From: Azospirillum sp. TSA2s
GTDB taxonomy: Bacteria; Pseudomonadota; Alphaproteobacteria; Azospirillales; Azospirillaceae
Length of the DNA stretch: 64,000 nt
Assembly: GCF_004923315.1 (NCBI RefSeq)
Contig: NZ_CP039650.1
Span: 2,443,501 to 2,507,500 of the forward strand
Reading direction: 5' to 3'
Both the position numbers and the translations under genes were made by a program. A model generated the notes under the pieces. It made no database searches. It was not told where the DNA came from and saw nothing but the letters and a program-made list of their open reading frames with translations. Shown here piece after piece: positions 46,237-55,895 of the stretch. Position 1 is the first letter of the stretch, and each line of letters begins with the position of its first letter.

Positions 46237-47136
46237 ATGCGCGCCCTGTCCCTGGTTGGCGGTTTCCTGGCTGCCGGCTCCCTGTTCGCGGTGATGGCCG
46301 CGGTCCCGGCTCTTTCGGCTCCGGTGGACACTCCCCCGCCGGAGGCCGCCGCTCCCGAGGCGGCGGCGCGCGGCTGCGAGGCGGCGGAGACGCCCACCGC
46401 GCAGCTGATGTGCGGCGATGCGAAGCTGGCGGCGGCCGGTGCGGCGATGGATGCGGCGCTGGCGGCCCTTGGCGCCACCACCGACGACAGCGGCCGTGCG
46501 GCGATCGACGACAGCCAGACCGTCTGGCGGGCAAAGCGGGACGAATCCTGTCCGGTGACCGCGGCCGATCTGGCCGACGCGAAATTGGCAAAGACGCGCG
46601 CGGATTGCCTGGCGCGTGTCATCCGCAAGCGCACGGCGGCGCTGGAGGCGGAGCGGCAGTCCCGGTCCCGGCCGGTCGGCGATCTGCCGCTGTCCGTCAC
46701 TGGCGCCGCGGCCCGCCGGTTCGCCGCACCCCAGCCGCCGGTGCCGCCGATCAGCCGCAAGGTCTCGCTGGAGACTCTGGCCGGCCGCTGGGCCAAGGCC
46801 GATCCGGGCGACCGCACCGCCATCGACGATTGCCGAAGCTCCTATCTGGACATCGGCACCGACCGCAGCCTCCACGCCGTGGAGCCGCGGCTGCAGTTGT
46901 TCCCGTTGGATGGCACCCTGGCGGCCGACAGCGACCCGGTGCAGGGGGTGGCGCTTCTGCCGGCCGCTCCGGTGGACGGTGCTCGGCCCGAGGCAACGGC
47001 GGGCACTGCGCCAGGAAACCGGGCACCGCTGGCGACCCTGCGGCTTCTGCCGGCCGATTCACCGCGTTTCGACCGGCTGATCCTGCGCATGGAACCGCCG
47101 GCCAGCTTCGCGGCGGAATTCGTCCGCTGCCGCTGA
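46237..47136 (+). CDS. Secreted protein with LprI-like (DUF1311) domain
   Basis: 299 residues. A signal peptide ends near residue 27 (AAVPALSAP). Residues about 45-135 match the lysozyme-inhibitor LprI/DUF1311 pattern: CEAAETPTAQLMCGDAKLAA, an internal WRAKRDESC and a later DCLARVIRKR, with four spaced cysteines likely in two disulfides. The C-terminal half has two more cysteines and is unassigned. A role in binding or inhibiting a muramidase at the cell envelope is possible by family; it is not shown here. It follows the unknown gene at 45264 by 31 bases. Confidence 0.8.
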   Translation: MRALSLVGGFLAAGSLFAVMAAVPALSAPVDTPPPEAAAPEAAARGCEAAETPTAQLMCGDAKLAAAGAAMDAALAALGATTDDSGRAAIDDSQTVWRAKRDESCPVTAADLADAKLAKTRADCLARVIRKRTAALEAERQSRSRPVGDLPLSVTGAAARRFAAPQPPVPPISRKVSLETLAGRWAKADPGDRTAIDDCRSSYLDIGTDRSLHAVEPRLQLFPLDGTLAADSDPVQGVALLPAAPVDGARPEATAGTAPGNRAPLATLRLLPADSPRFDRLILRMEPPASFAAEFVRCR

Positions 47137-47181
47137 GGGGTGGCGGCAGAATCCGGATCCGCTTGTACCGCCGGTCGTGCG

Positions 47182-47961
47182 TCACACGGTTGGAATGGTA
47201 CCGCCGTCGATGACGTATTCGGTGCCGGTTATGGTCCCGGCACGGTCGGATGCGAGGAACGCGATCAGGTTGGCGACTTCGTCCGGCTTCGATGGCCTCC
47301 CGATGGGAATGCCGCCGAGCGAGTCCATGATGATCCGCTTGCCGCCTTCATAGTCGGTGCCGGCGTCCTTCGCGAGCCGCTCGGCGAAATGGACCGCGGC
47401 CTCGGTCTCGATCCAGCCGGGCGAAACGCGCACCACGCGTACGCCCTTGGGTGAGACCTCCTTCGACAGGCTCTTGCTGTAGGTCGAGAGCGCGGCCTTT
47501 GCTGCGGCATAGGCTGTGGTCGACTGCGGCAAGGGCAGCTCGCGCTGTATCGAGGTCACGTGAATGACCACGCCATGGCCCTGAGCCACCATCTCCGGCA
47601 CAAGCTTGCGGTCGAGCCGGATGGCGGGCATCAGATTCAGATCGAGTTCCCTGCTCCAGACTTCGTCGTTCAACGCAGCGAATCCGCCTGTGGGAGCGGA
47701 GGAACCACCCAGCATGTGAACGATGACGTCGATCCCGCCCAAGCGTTCGCGCGCCGCCGCCGCGAGCTTGGCACACCCGTCCGGGGTCGTCAGATCCGCG
47801 GAGACGAACATCGCCTCGTCCATCCCGTCCGGACGCGAGCGGGCCGCAGTCAGCACACGGGCCCCGAGTTCGCGAAACAGCGCGACGGTGGCCGCACCAG
47901 CGCCCCGTGTGCCCGATGTGACGAGCGCTCGCTTGCCGTCCAGATTGATGAAGGGGCTCAT
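47182..47961 (-). CDS. SDR family oxidoreductase
   Basis: 259 residues, classical short-chain dehydrogenase. The cofactor loop reads [17 protein letters not shown], with Ser-Gly-Thr in place of the usual Gly-Gly. [13 protein letters not shown], the catalytic Ser in [10 protein letters not shown] and Tyr/Lys in YAAAKAAL are present, as is a normal C-terminus [10 protein letters not shown]. The start overlaps the SnoaL-like gene stop by 4 bases, so the two are coupled. The pair is divergent from a LysR gene and probably controlled by it. The substrate is unknown. Confidence 0.93.
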   Translation of the reverse strand: MSPFINLDGKRALVTSGTRGAGAATVALFRELGARVLTAARSRPDGMDEAMFVSADLTTPDGCAKLAAAARERLGGIDVIVHMLGGSSAPTGGFAALNDEVWSRELDLNLMPAIRLDRKLVPEMVAQGHGVVIHVTSIQRELPLPQSTTAYAAAKAALSTYSKSLSKEVSPKGVRVVRVSPGWIETEAAVHFAERLAKDAGTDYEGGKRIIMDSLGGIPIGRPSKPDEVANLIAFLASDRAGTITGTEYVIDGGTIPTV

Positions 47962-48281
47962 GGGTTGATCTCCAGGCCGGCAATCCGGCTGCCCTCGACC
48001 CGGAACGCAAAGACCATCCTGGCGGGACTGCCGGGGAATTGCCCAGCCACGTTCATGAGAACTCTGGTGGTCTGGCCGTCTTCTGTCGATTCGAGCGGTT
48101 CGATCACGTGTTGGTACTTGGCCTTTGCAGCCCGCCACCACGCGCCGATCGCTTTTTTGCCAAAGTGAGTGCCGTCTTCATCCTTGACGGCGGCATCGGG
48201 CGTGAAGGCATCGATCAGCGCCACGCCGTCGTTCCTTCCGTCTGCATCGATGTAGGCCAAGACCGGTGAAGGGAGTGTCAT
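47958..48281 (-). CDS. SnoaL-like (NTF2-fold) protein
   Basis: 107 residues with the NTF2/SnoaL pattern: [20 protein letters not shown], then [20 protein letters not shown] and [13 protein letters not shown]. Members are small isomerase-like or ligand-binding proteins. ATG 48281 was chosen because AGGAGGA precedes it by 8 bases. It is the first gene of a two-gene unit with an SDR (4-base overlap), facing a LysR regulator, an arrangement common for small inducible detoxification or catabolic units. Confidence 0.88.
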   Translation of the reverse strand: MTLPSPVLAYIDADGRNDGVALIDAFTPDAAVKDEDGTHFGKKAIGAWWRAAKAKYQHVIEPLESTEDGQTTRVLMNVAGQFPGSPARMVFAFRVEGSRIAGLEINP

Positions 48282-48316
48282 CGCGTCATTCCTCCTGATC
48301 GAAGTTTCCTGTCCTT

Positions 48317-48333
48317 TCCAAACTAAGTTTGGA
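48317..48333. promoter_or_regulatory. Putative LysR-type operator palindrome
   Basis: TCCAAACT (48317-48324) and AGTTTGGA (48326-48333) form a perfect 8-base inverted repeat around one base, in the 107-base gap between the divergent SnoaL/SDR unit and the LysR gene. Location and AT-rich symmetric sequence fit a LysR-type binding site. Confidence 0.65.
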
Positions 48334-48388
48334 CATCTGTTTCGATAATCGGGATAAAACGGGATGAGGGGTTTTGATTGGCGGGACA

Positions 48389-49303
48389 ATGCGCGAGGCT
48401 GAACTGAACGATCTGGATGCGGTCATCGCCATTGCGCGACGGGGCACCTTTCGCGCAGCGGCGCTCGACCTGGGCATGTCGACGACAGCGCTCAGCAATG
48501 CGATCGGCAAACTCGAAGCGGGCCTTGGCGTTCGCCTGTTCAACCGGACGACACGGAGCGTCTCGCTCACCGATGCCGGGCGGGTGTTCGTCGAGCAGGT
48601 TGGTCCGGCATTGCAGGATGTCCACGGCGCCTTGGAAGCCGTGCGGTCGCAGCAGATCATTCCGTCGGGCACACTTCGCATCAATGCCTTCGCCACAGCG
48701 GCGCGCGAACTCCTCTCGCCTCTGGTGCTGGAGTTCCTGCGCCGTCATCCGCAGGTCCATGTCGACGTCGTCACCGAAGGGCGGCTGGTGGATATCGTCG
48801 CCGAGGGGTTCGACCTTGGTGTACGTGCGGCCGACCTTGTACCGAGCGACATGATCGCGGTTCCCCTGGGTCGGCCGCAGCGTTATGCGGTCGTCGGGTC
48901 GCCGGCATATTTCGCGGCGCATGAGCGGCCGCGCCTGCCGCCCGACCTGCTCGTTCACCCGTGCATTCGCGTCCGTTTGCCGAACGGAGCGCTATTCCGG
49001 TGGCAGTTCGAGAAGGACGGGCAGTCGGCACAGATCGAGGTCAATGGACCGATCACGCTGGACGAGGCCAGTCTGGCGCGAATCGCCGTCCTCGAAGGCG
49101 TAGGCCTAGGCTTCTTCATGGAACCGGACGTCCGGGCCGACATGGAGGCGGGGCGTCTCGTTCGCGTGCTCGATGACTGGACGCCGCCGCGTTCCGGGCT
49201 CTGCCTCTACTATTCCGGACGGCGAAACCCGTCGGCCGCCTTCAGGGCCTTCATCGGCCTTGCTCGCGAACTCGTTACGACAGGCGGCGCTCTAGGATCG
49301 TGA
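48389..49303 (+). CDS. LysR family transcriptional regulator
   Basis: 304 residues. The N-terminal winged helix-turn-helix is typical ([20 protein letters not shown], then [20 protein letters not shown] and [14 protein letters not shown]). The effector domain follows with [16 protein letters not shown] and a C-terminal [19 protein letters not shown], of the CrgA/DmlR-like subgroup. ATG 48389 was chosen; a TTG at 48374 would add five residues. It is divergent from the SnoaL-SDR pair, with a palindrome between, and so probably regulates it. Its end overlaps the convergent aldose epimerase gene by 12 bases. Confidence 0.93.
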   Translation: MREAELNDLDAVIAIARRGTFRAAALDLGMSTTALSNAIGKLEAGLGVRLFNRTTRSVSLTDAGRVFVEQVGPALQDVHGALEAVRSQQIIPSGTLRINAFATAARELLSPLVLEFLRRHPQVHVDVVTEGRLVDIVAEGFDLGVRAADLVPSDMIAVPLGRPQRYAVVGSPAYFAAHERPRLPPDLLVHPCIRVRLPNGALFRWQFEKDGQSAQIEVNGPITLDEASLARIAVLEGVGLGFFMEPDVRADMEAGRLVRVLDDWTPPRSGLCLYYSGRRNPSAAFRAFIGLARELVTTGGALGS

Positions 49304-50188
49304 CACGAGGAATCGGACGGTCATCGACAGCTGTTCACCCGGCGGCAGCGCGATCACCCCGGCACCGGGTTCCTGCGGACGGTTCAGCGCATCGGTCATG
49401 TGGGTGACCGGCTCCAGGCACAGATAGGGTTCGCCGGGCGGGGCATAGACGATCAGGTGTCCGACCGGCCCGTCGGCCAGCATGGTCAGGCGCAGCCGTT
49501 CGCGCGGGCGGTCCAGCGTCGCGGAGCCGTTCCAGCCGGTAAAGCAGTTGTCCAGCTCCACATTGTCCATCGTCACGCCTTGGCTGAAGTCCCAGGCGGC
49601 AGGCACCGGACGATTCCGGCAGGGCAGGATGGTGTCGTCATTTTCCCAGACGGATTGGACGCCGGCGGTCACGCGGCTGCCCGGCGACCTGACCAGATAG
49701 GGATGCAGCCCCAGTCCGGCCGGCATGTCGCTGTCCGAGTCGTTGATGAGGTCGAGCGTGACGGTCAGCCCTTCGCCGTCCAGCGACACCGTCTGTGCCG
49801 CGCGATAGCTCCAGGGCCAGTCGTCGGCCCGGTGGGCGAATGCCATGCGCAGGGCGTCGTCGGTGACGGCCTCCACGCTCCAGGGGGATGACCAGCCATG
49901 GCCGTGGATCCTGTGGGGTGATCCGGGATCGGTGGCGAGCACGACCTCCCGGCCCTGGAAGACGAACCGGCCGCCGCCGATGCGGTTGGAAAAGGGGACC
50001 AGCGGGAAACAGGCCATGTCCGGGGCGAAATTCCCGGCCAGCGCGTGGTCGGACGCCCGCCGGAACAGCTCGACCGGGCCATCGGCGGTGGACAGGCTCC
50101 AGCTCGCCAGCGAACCGCCGCATTGGGGGGCCGCGGTGAGCGTCATCGGTCCGTGCCGCAACGCGATGATGGTGCCCGTCCGGATCAT
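49292..50188 (-). CDS. Aldose 1-epimerase family protein
   Basis: 298 residues with the galactose-mutarotase fold. Visible are [20 protein letters not shown] near 60, [12 protein letters not shown] with the catalytic-type His, [12 protein letters not shown] and [17 protein letters not shown] with the catalytic Glu. It interconverts sugar anomers, though many family members act on other sugars or on sugar phosphates; the substrate is undecided. It stands alone, convergent with LysR. The 284-base gap after its start (50189-50472) shows no other gene. Confidence 0.9.
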   Translation of the reverse strand: MIRTGTIIALRHGPMTLTAAPQCGGSLASWSLSTADGPVELFRRASDHALAGNFAPDMACFPLVPFSNRIGGGRFVFQGREVVLATDPGSPHRIHGHGWSSPWSVEAVTDDALRMAFAHRADDWPWSYRAAQTVSLDGEGLTVTLDLINDSDSDMPAGLGLHPYLVRSPGSRVTAGVQSVWENDDTILPCRNRPVPAAWDFSQGVTMDNVELDNCFTGWNGSATLDRPRERLRLTMLADGPVGHLIVYAPPGEPYLCLEPVTHMTDALNRPQEPGAGVIALPPGEQLSMTVRFLVSRS

Positions 50189-50472
50189 GCGTTTCTCCCA
50201 TCGTCGGCATCCCGATTCTTATCGCACATGCGAAGGCCGAAGGAAACGGTCGCCACCGGCAAGGCGCCGACTGCCTCGACGCTGACACAGTTCACCTGTT
50301 TTTGTCGAAAAATGTGGGTATCGTACACTCGTCATTTACCCTCCTTGCGCGACGATGCCCGTCCGGCACCGCTCCCCGGCGGGTGCGGAATGCCGGTTGT
50401 ATCGACAACGCGGAAGGGGCGCCGGTGTTGCAGCCCGGCCGCGCAATCCGTCACGTCCAGGAAAGGCCCGGA

Positions 50473-53109
50473 GTGTCCACTCCCCAACTCAGCCGCGCGA
50501 TGCCGACTCCGTCGTCGGCCATGGCCACGCTCGACGAGGTGGAGCCATGCGACTCGCTGCCGGACTACCACGCGCTGCCGGCGCGGCTGCTGATCGGCAC
50601 GGTGCTGCGGTCTTACCTGGACCCGCTGTTCCTGACCCCGACGGAGTTGATCCATCTGCCCAAGCCGCTGAAAGCCTGCCTGGAACAGGGGACGCTGATC
50701 GAGGCGGCCCTGAGCAAGGTCGCGGCGGCCCAGGCGCGTGCGCCGGGACAGGAGCAGCAGACGCGCAAACGCGCCATCCGCGCCGCGTTGGACGAAAGCT
50801 GGGCCAAGGCGCGCGCCGCCCAGGCCGCATTCGCCGCCATGCCGCGCGGCCGCAAGCCGGTGGACTGGCTGCTCTCCCAGGGGGCCAAGACCCCCACCGG
50901 CGATGCGGAGTACGACCTGCGTGTCGCCATCGCCCTGGAACTGGTGGAGATCAAGAGCTGGAATGGCAAGCTGGACCGCCTGCTTGAACTGCACCAGTGG
51001 GACCGGGACGAGCGGCTGGCCGCGGCGGTCGATGGGGTGATCGGCGATGTCCTGGCCTCCTCCGCCGCCGGTGCGGAGCTGTTCGGAACCAATCTGCTGC
51101 CGGGAACATTGCTGTCCAGCCTCTGCGACATGCTGTTCGGCCGTATCGGCATGGAGGCCATCGGGCCGAACCGCGTCGGCGTGCTGAACGCCCTGTTCCG
51201 CCAGGGCAAGCTGCCCCATGCGAAGGCCGCCGTCCTCGACCGCATCCGCCGCCAGTTGAAGGCACCCCAGCCGCTGGGCCGCGGCGCCTTCGACCAGGAG
51301 GCGGAGATGCTGAAGACGCTGGTCGGGCATCTGCTGACCCGCGACGGGCTGGTCGGCGGTGCGGCCATGGCCGACGCGCTGACCGTCCGCTATTCGCGCC
51401 GGCTGGAGCAGGGTGGGGCCAGCGCCTATCGCCGCTCCATCATCGGGATGGGCGAAGGGCAATCGGACCTGATCTGCCGCATCCATTACCTGACCCGTGT
51501 CGCTGCCGCCCCGGCCGCCGAACGGCATGCCGACGAGATCCTCGCGTCGCTCGACGCGGCGGTCTGCAACGAGTTGCTGATCGAGAACATGCTGGTGCAG
51601 ACGCCGGACACCGCCTTGCTGGAGCGCGATTTCGCCCGCGCACTGGCGGCCATCCGCGCCGCACCGCTGCCGGCGGACGCCTGCGAGCGGATCGCCGGAC
51701 GGGCAGAGCGCGCGGTCGACGATTTCGTGAAGACCGGGCAGCTCGCGGTTCGTCTGAAGCAGGTGGAACCGGTCCTGCGCCGCCGCACCGTCCGGCTGGC
51801 GGAGGTCGCCTGTTCGGGCCTGATCCGCGAGGACGGCGCCCTGCCGCTGATGCGCCAGCACATCCTGGAAATCGTCCGCCAGCCGCAATTCCAGGCCGAA
51901 CTCGCCCAGCCCGAAAGCGAGGTCGCCCAGGCGGAGGTGAGAAGGCTGCTGGAACTGCTGGATCGGCTGCGCCAGATGGCGACCGCACCCGCACCCCCGC
52001 CCGTTCTGCCGCCCGCTCCGCCGGCCACCGTGGAAGTCGCGCCTCCGCCGTCCCGGGCCGCTCGCAGCGCCGACACGGTTCTTCATCCGGCCAGCCAGCA
52101 ACGGGGTGCGGCCGGCACCATCCCCGCGGTCGCCGACGATACGGCGGGGCTGTGCCCAAGCTGCTATTCCGCGAAAGGACGGTCGGAGACCTGCGGCGCC
52201 TGCGGCTTCCCGGCCAAATCGGACAACCGGCCGGGCGTGCATCTGGTGCCGGGGACGCTGCTGCATGGCCGCTACCGTGCCGGGCGCGTGCTGGGGCAGG
52301 GCGGGTTCGGCGCCACCTACCTGGGATGGGATGATCGGCTGCAGGTGAAGGTGGCGATCAAGGAATATTATCCATCCAACCTGATCTCCCGCGTTCCCAA
52401 CGCCGCCGCCGTCTCCCCCTTCTCCGACGAGCATGCGGAGACCTTCGCCGCCGGCCTCGCCAAGTTCCTGGAGGAGGCGCGGACGCTCGCCCGCCTGCGC
52501 GAGGTGCGCGAGATCGTCGGCATCCAGGATTTCTTCGAAGAGAACGCCACCGCCTATCTGGTCATGGAGCTGCTGGAAGGCCGCACGATGAAGAAATATC
52601 TGGCCGATTGCGGCGGCCGGATCGACGTGAAGCGGACGCTGTCGGTGGTGATGCCGATCGCCAAGGCGTTGCAGGCCATCCACGAGCAGGGACTGATCCA
52701 CCGCGACATCAGTCCGGACAACATCTTCCTGACCAACGGCGGCGACCGCAAGCTGCTGGACTTCGGCGCTGCAAGGCAGACCGCCCGTCCGGGCGCCGGA
52801 CTGACGGTGATCCTCAAGCCCGGCTACGCCCCGCCGGAGCAATATTCCAACGAAGGGCGGCAGGGGCCCTGGTCCGACGTCTATGCGCTCTGCGCCACGA
52901 TCTATCTGGCACTGACCGGCCGCACCCCACCCGATGCGACCGCACGCTTCATGAACGACAAGGTGCCGAAGCCGTCCGAACTGGGCGTGGCGCTGGCCCC
53001 CGGGTTCGAGAAGGTGCTGCTGTCCGGGCTGGCCATGCGCTGGCAGGACCGGCCGCAATCGATGAAGGACCTGCTGCGCGCCATGACCAATTCGCTGGCC
53101 GGCGGTTGA
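50473..53109 (+). CDS. Serine/threonine protein kinase with large N-terminal helical region
   Basis: 878 residues. About 1-500 is an unassigned, mostly alpha-helical region (for example PKPLKACLEQGTLIEAALSK). A Pro/Ala-rich linker (about 510-555) leads to a zinc-ribbon-like CPSCYSAKGRSETCGACG near 560. The C-terminal kinase (about 596-870) has the Gly loop LGQGGFGATYLG, VAIKEYYPSN, HRDISPDN near 742, LDFGAAR near 766 and GYAPPEQY. The catalytic loop has Ser where most kinases have Lys (HRDLKPEN), a variant seen in some bacterial kinases. No membrane helix is seen. GTG 50473 has AGGAAAGG at 50459-50466; ATG 50500 is an alternative. It is followed by a strong terminator. Confidence 0.88.
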   Translation: MSTPQLSRAMPTPSSAMATLDEVEPCDSLPDYHALPARLLIGTVLRSYLDPLFLTPTELIHLPKPLKACLEQGTLIEAALSKVAAAQARAPGQEQQTRKRAIRAALDESWAKARAAQAAFAAMPRGRKPVDWLLSQGAKTPTGDAEYDLRVAIALELVEIKSWNGKLDRLLELHQWDRDERLAAAVDGVIGDVLASSAAGAELFGTNLLPGTLLSSLCDMLFGRIGMEAIGPNRVGVLNALFRQGKLPHAKAAVLDRIRRQLKAPQPLGRGAFDQEAEMLKTLVGHLLTRDGLVGGAAMADALTVRYSRRLEQGGASAYRRSIIGMGEGQSDLICRIHYLTRVAAAPAAERHADEILASLDAAVCNELLIENMLVQTPDTALLERDFARALAAIRAAPLPADACERIAGRAERAVDDFVKTGQLAVRLKQVEPVLRRRTVRLAEVACSGLIREDGALPLMRQHILEIVRQPQFQAELAQPESEVAQAEVRRLLELLDRLRQMATAPAPPPVLPPAPPATVEVAPPPSRAARSADTVLHPASQQRGAAGTIPAVADDTAGLCPSCYSAKGRSETCGACGFPAKSDNRPGVHLVPGTLLHGRYRAGRVLGQGGFGATYLGWDDRLQVKVAIKEYYPSNLISRVPNAAAVSPFSDEHAETFAAGLAKFLEEARTLARLREVREIVGIQDFFEENATAYLVMELLEGRTMKKYLADCGGRIDVKRTLSVVMPIAKALQAIHEQGLIHRDISPDNIFLTNGGDRKLLDFGAARQTARPGAGLTVILKPGYAPPEQYSNEGRQGPWSDVYALCATIYLALTGRTPPDATARFMNDKVPKPSELGVALAPGFEKVLLSGLAMRWQDRPQSMKDLLRAMTNSLAGG

Positions 53110-53130
53110 TGGACGGAAATCGGTGCCAAG

Positions 53131-53161
53131 AAAAAAGGGACCGGCGCACCGGTCCCCTTTT
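53131..53161. terminator. Bidirectional rho-independent terminator
   Basis: GGGACCGG at 53137-53144 and CCGGTCCC at 53149-53156 form a stem with a 4-base loop, flanked by AAAAAA before and CTTTT after. It serves the kinase gene (+) and the convergent cyclophilin gene (-). Confidence 0.93.
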
Positions 53162-53185
53162 CCCTGAACGACTGCGGAGGCGACG

Positions 53186-53755
53186 TTACTTTACGTCGGC
53201 CGCGACCTGCATCTTGATGATCTTGTCCGGGTCGGTGACCTGTCCGTTGCGGGACTGGCTGCCCTTCTTGATCATGTCGACGAATTCCATGCCCTCGACC
53301 ACGCGGCCCCAGACGGTGTACTGGCGGTCCAGGAACTGGGACGGGGCGAAGCAGATGAAGAACTGGCTGTCGGCGCTGTCCGGATCCTGGGCGCGGGCCA
53401 TCGACAGGGTGCCGCGGATGTGCGGAGCGCTGGAGAACTCGGCCTTCAGCTTCTTGCCGGAGCCGCCCATGCCGGTGCCGGTCGGGTCGCCGGTCTGGGC
53501 CATGAAGCCGTCGATGACGCGGTGGAAGACGACGCCGTCATAGAAGCCCTGGCGGGTCAGTTCCTTGATGCGGGCGACGTGGTTCGGCGCCAGGTCGGGC
53601 CGCAGTTCGATCACCACGCGACCGTCCTTCAGGTCGAGGTAAATGGTGTTTTCCGGATCCAAGGCCTTCGCCTCCCCTTGAGAAACTGTAAAGAACGAGA
53701 CAGTGAAGATTGTGGCGAACAGGGCCGCCAGCAACGCGCGGGTCCACCGCTTCAT
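53186..53755 (-). CDS. Peptidyl-prolyl cis-trans isomerase, cyclophilin type, exported
   Basis: 189 residues. A signal peptide or anchor covers about 1-31 (RALLAALFATIFTVSFFTVS). The cyclophilin domain contains the catalytic Arg in VVFHRVIDGFMAQTGDPTGT and the block SQFFICFAPSQFLDRQYTVW. It speeds proline isomerisation during folding, here in the periplasm. ATG 53755 was chosen because an upstream in-frame extension of 36 residues has no signal-peptide character. It is convergent with the kinase gene and divergent from the YdbH-like gene. Confidence 0.95.
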   Translation of the reverse strand: MKRWTRALLAALFATIFTVSFFTVSQGEAKALDPENTIYLDLKDGRVVIELRPDLAPNHVARIKELTRQGFYDGVVFHRVIDGFMAQTGDPTGTGMGGSGKKLKAEFSSAPHIRGTLSMARAQDPDSADSQFFICFAPSQFLDRQYTVWGRVVEGMEFVDMIKKGSQSRNGQVTDPDKIIKMQVAADVK

Positions 53756-53928
53756 GCGAAACACTCCGATGAGCCGAAATCCGCGCCACGGACCATAGGG
53801 GAAAAGCGCGGGAATGCAAAGCCGCGCTGGCGGGGATGGCGATCCGCCGAAAGTCTCCGCCAAAAGTCACGGATGACGGCCACTCGTCCGGGTGTTCATC
53901 CGGACATGGACGTGGCATGGGACGTGGC

Positions 53929-55638
53929 ATGCCGGTCATGACGGGACTTTGGGGAAAGGACAGGGGCTTGAGGCTGGGACGGGCGATAGCCGGCACGGTG
54001 GCGGTCACGGTGACCTTGGCCGTGGTCGGGCTGGGCGGTGCGATCCTGGCCGGTCCGGCGCTGATCGGCGGGACGGCGACGCAGATCTTGCGCGATGCCG
54101 GCTTCACCGAAGCCGCGGTGACCGTCACCAGCCTGCGCATCGCCGATGGCTGGCGCGGCCTGCGGCTGGAGTTTGCCGTCGACAGTGGCCCGCTGGAGGC
54201 CGCGGCCAAAGCGCTCGACCTGCCGATGTCGGGGCGCGTGACGCTGTCCGGCGCGCTGGTGATCGGGAAGGACGGCGGTGCGGTGACCGTCGCCCCCGCC
54301 GGCTGCCTGCCTGCCAAGGCGGAACGGCTCACGGTCGCCGGGCAGCCGCTCGGCCTGCCGCAGGGGGCGACGCTGTGTCCGGTGGGGGAAACCCCGCTCC
54401 TGCGCTGGTCGCCCGATGCCATGACGGTCGTGGCGGAGCTGCAGGCGCCGCGCCTGGAGGCTCCCGCCAGTGACCTGCGCGCCGACAAGGTCGTGCTGCG
54501 CCTGGCGCAGGATGGCGACGATCGGCGGGCGGACGTCGTGGTCGCGCAATTGACCAACACGACCAAGCCCGCGCCTGTCGTCCCGCTGGCCGTCACAATG
54601 CAGGCGGTGCAGGCAGGGCAGGGGCCATGGGCGATCGACGGCACCGCCAAGGGCGCAAACGGCCTCCTCACCGTCACGCTCGACGGCACCTATGACCAGA
54701 CCGCCGGCGCCGGGAAGCTGGAGGCGGTGGCGAAGCCGTTCCGCCTTGCCGCCGATGGCCCCGGTCTCGCCGCCGTTTCGCCGCTCGCCGCAACCTTCCT
54801 CGAAAAGGCGTCGGGCACCCTGTCGGGCAAGGCGACGGTCGCCTTGACCGCGAAGGGCATGACCACGTCCGGACAGGCGGTGGTGAAGGGGCTTGCCGGT
54901 GCCGCCGGGCCGGTGACCGTCGCCGGGGTCAGCGGCACCATCGCCTTGTCCAGCCTGTCGCCGCCGGTGATCCCGGACGGGCAGAAGCTGTCCATCGGCC
55001 TGCTGGACGTCGGCATTCCGCTGACGGATGGCACGCTGCTGTTCGGCTATGGCCGCGACGGGCGGCTGGATGTGGACCGGGCGGAATGGAACTGGGCCGG
55101 CGGCCTTCTGCGCGCCGACCCGTTCGAGCTGTCGCCCGAAAAGCCCAAGGGGCGGGTGACCCTGCATGCCGACCGGATCGACGCCGCCAAGCTGCTGAAC
55201 CTGATCGCCGTCGACGGGCTGGCGGCCAGTGGCAAGCTGGCCGGCTCCCTGCCGGTGGTGTTCGCCGGCGATAAGGTGACAATCGACGGCGGCGTTCTCG
55301 AATCGTCCGGTCCCGGCACCCTGCGCTACGACCCGGCCAAGCCGCCGCCCGCCCTGAAGGGGGAGGAGGGCAGCCCGACCGCCATGCTGATGGGGGCGCT
55401 GACCGATTTCCATTACGACACGCTGCGGATCACCATCGACGGGCAGGCCGGCGGCGAACTCAGCGCCGGCTTCTCGCTGCGCGGATCGAACCCGTCATTC
55501 TACGATGGCTATCCGGTCGCGCTTAACCTTAAGCTGTCCGGCGCGCTCGACCGGATTCTGCGCCAGAACCTCGACGTCTACCGGATCCCCGACACGCTGC
55601 GGGACCGGATGACCGGCTTCGACCAGAAGGACCCCTGA
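53929..55638 (+). CDS. ydbH: YdbH-family (AsmA-like) intermembrane transport protein
   Basis: About 569 residues: an N-terminal membrane anchor (about 16-45) and a long periplasmic beta-rich part ending in the YdbH/dicarboxylate-transport-like domain (FHYDTLRITIDGQAGGELSA, then GSNPSFYDGYPVALNLKLSG). YdbH belongs to the AsmA-like proteins that bridge inner and outer membranes for phospholipid transport in E. coli, with YnbE and YdbL as partners; both follow directly here. The start is unsure: ATG 53929 puts the anchor at the N-terminus, while an in-frame ATG at 53836 would add 31 Gly/His-rich residues. The 173-base gap before it is shared with the cyclophilin promoter. Confidence 0.85.
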   Translation: MPVMTGLWGKDRGLRLGRAIAGTVAVTVTLAVVGLGGAILAGPALIGGTATQILRDAGFTEAAVTVTSLRIADGWRGLRLEFAVDSGPLEAAAKALDLPMSGRVTLSGALVIGKDGGAVTVAPAGCLPAKAERLTVAGQPLGLPQGATLCPVGETPLLRWSPDAMTVVAELQAPRLEAPASDLRADKVVLRLAQDGDDRRADVVVAQLTNTTKPAPVVPLAVTMQAVQAGQGPWAIDGTAKGANGLLTVTLDGTYDQTAGAGKLEAVAKPFRLAADGPGLAAVSPLAATFLEKASGTLSGKATVALTAKGMTTSGQAVVKGLAGAAGPVTVAGVSGTIALSSLSPPVIPDGQKLSIGLLDVGIPLTDGTLLFGYGRDGRLDVDRAEWNWAGGLLRADPFELSPEKPKGRVTLHADRIDAAKLLNLIAVDGLAASGKLAGSLPVVFAGDKVTIDGGVLESSGPGTLRYDPAKPPPALKGEEGSPTAMLMGALTDFHYDTLRITIDGQAGGELSAGFSLRGSNPSFYDGYPVALNLKLSGALDRILRQNLDVYRIPDTLRDRMTGFDQKDP

Positions 55639-55646
55639 CCGCCATT

Positions 55647-55895
55647 ATGCTTACCAGATTCCCATCTACCGGCCTTGCGGCTGCTCTGCTGATTTCGGCC
55701 GCCGCTGCCGCCTGCGCCCCGACGGTGAAGATCGAAGCGCCCGACAAGCCCATCGAGATCAACCTGAACGTCCGGATCGAGCAGGAGGTGCGGGTCAAGC
55801 TGGAGCGCGACGTCGACGACGCCATCCGCAACGATCCCGCCCTGTTCGGCCTGCCAACCGACTCCACGACCTCTTCCACGAAGGGGAAGAAGTGA
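55647..55895 (+). CDS. ynbE: YnbE-like lipoprotein
   Basis: 82 residues. The signal ends ISAAAAAC with lipidated Cys23, and the mature part carries the YnbE motif CAPTVKIEAPDKPIEINLNV and KLERDVDDAI. In E. coli YnbE is an outer-membrane lipoprotein that stacks against YdbH to complete an intermembrane bridge. It starts 8 bases after ydbH and its stop overlaps the ydbL start, so all three are one operon. Confidence 0.93.
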   Translation: MLTRFPSTGLAAALLISAAAAACAPTVKIEAPDKPIEINLNVRIEQEVRVKLERDVDDAIRNDPALFGLPTDSTTSSTKGKK

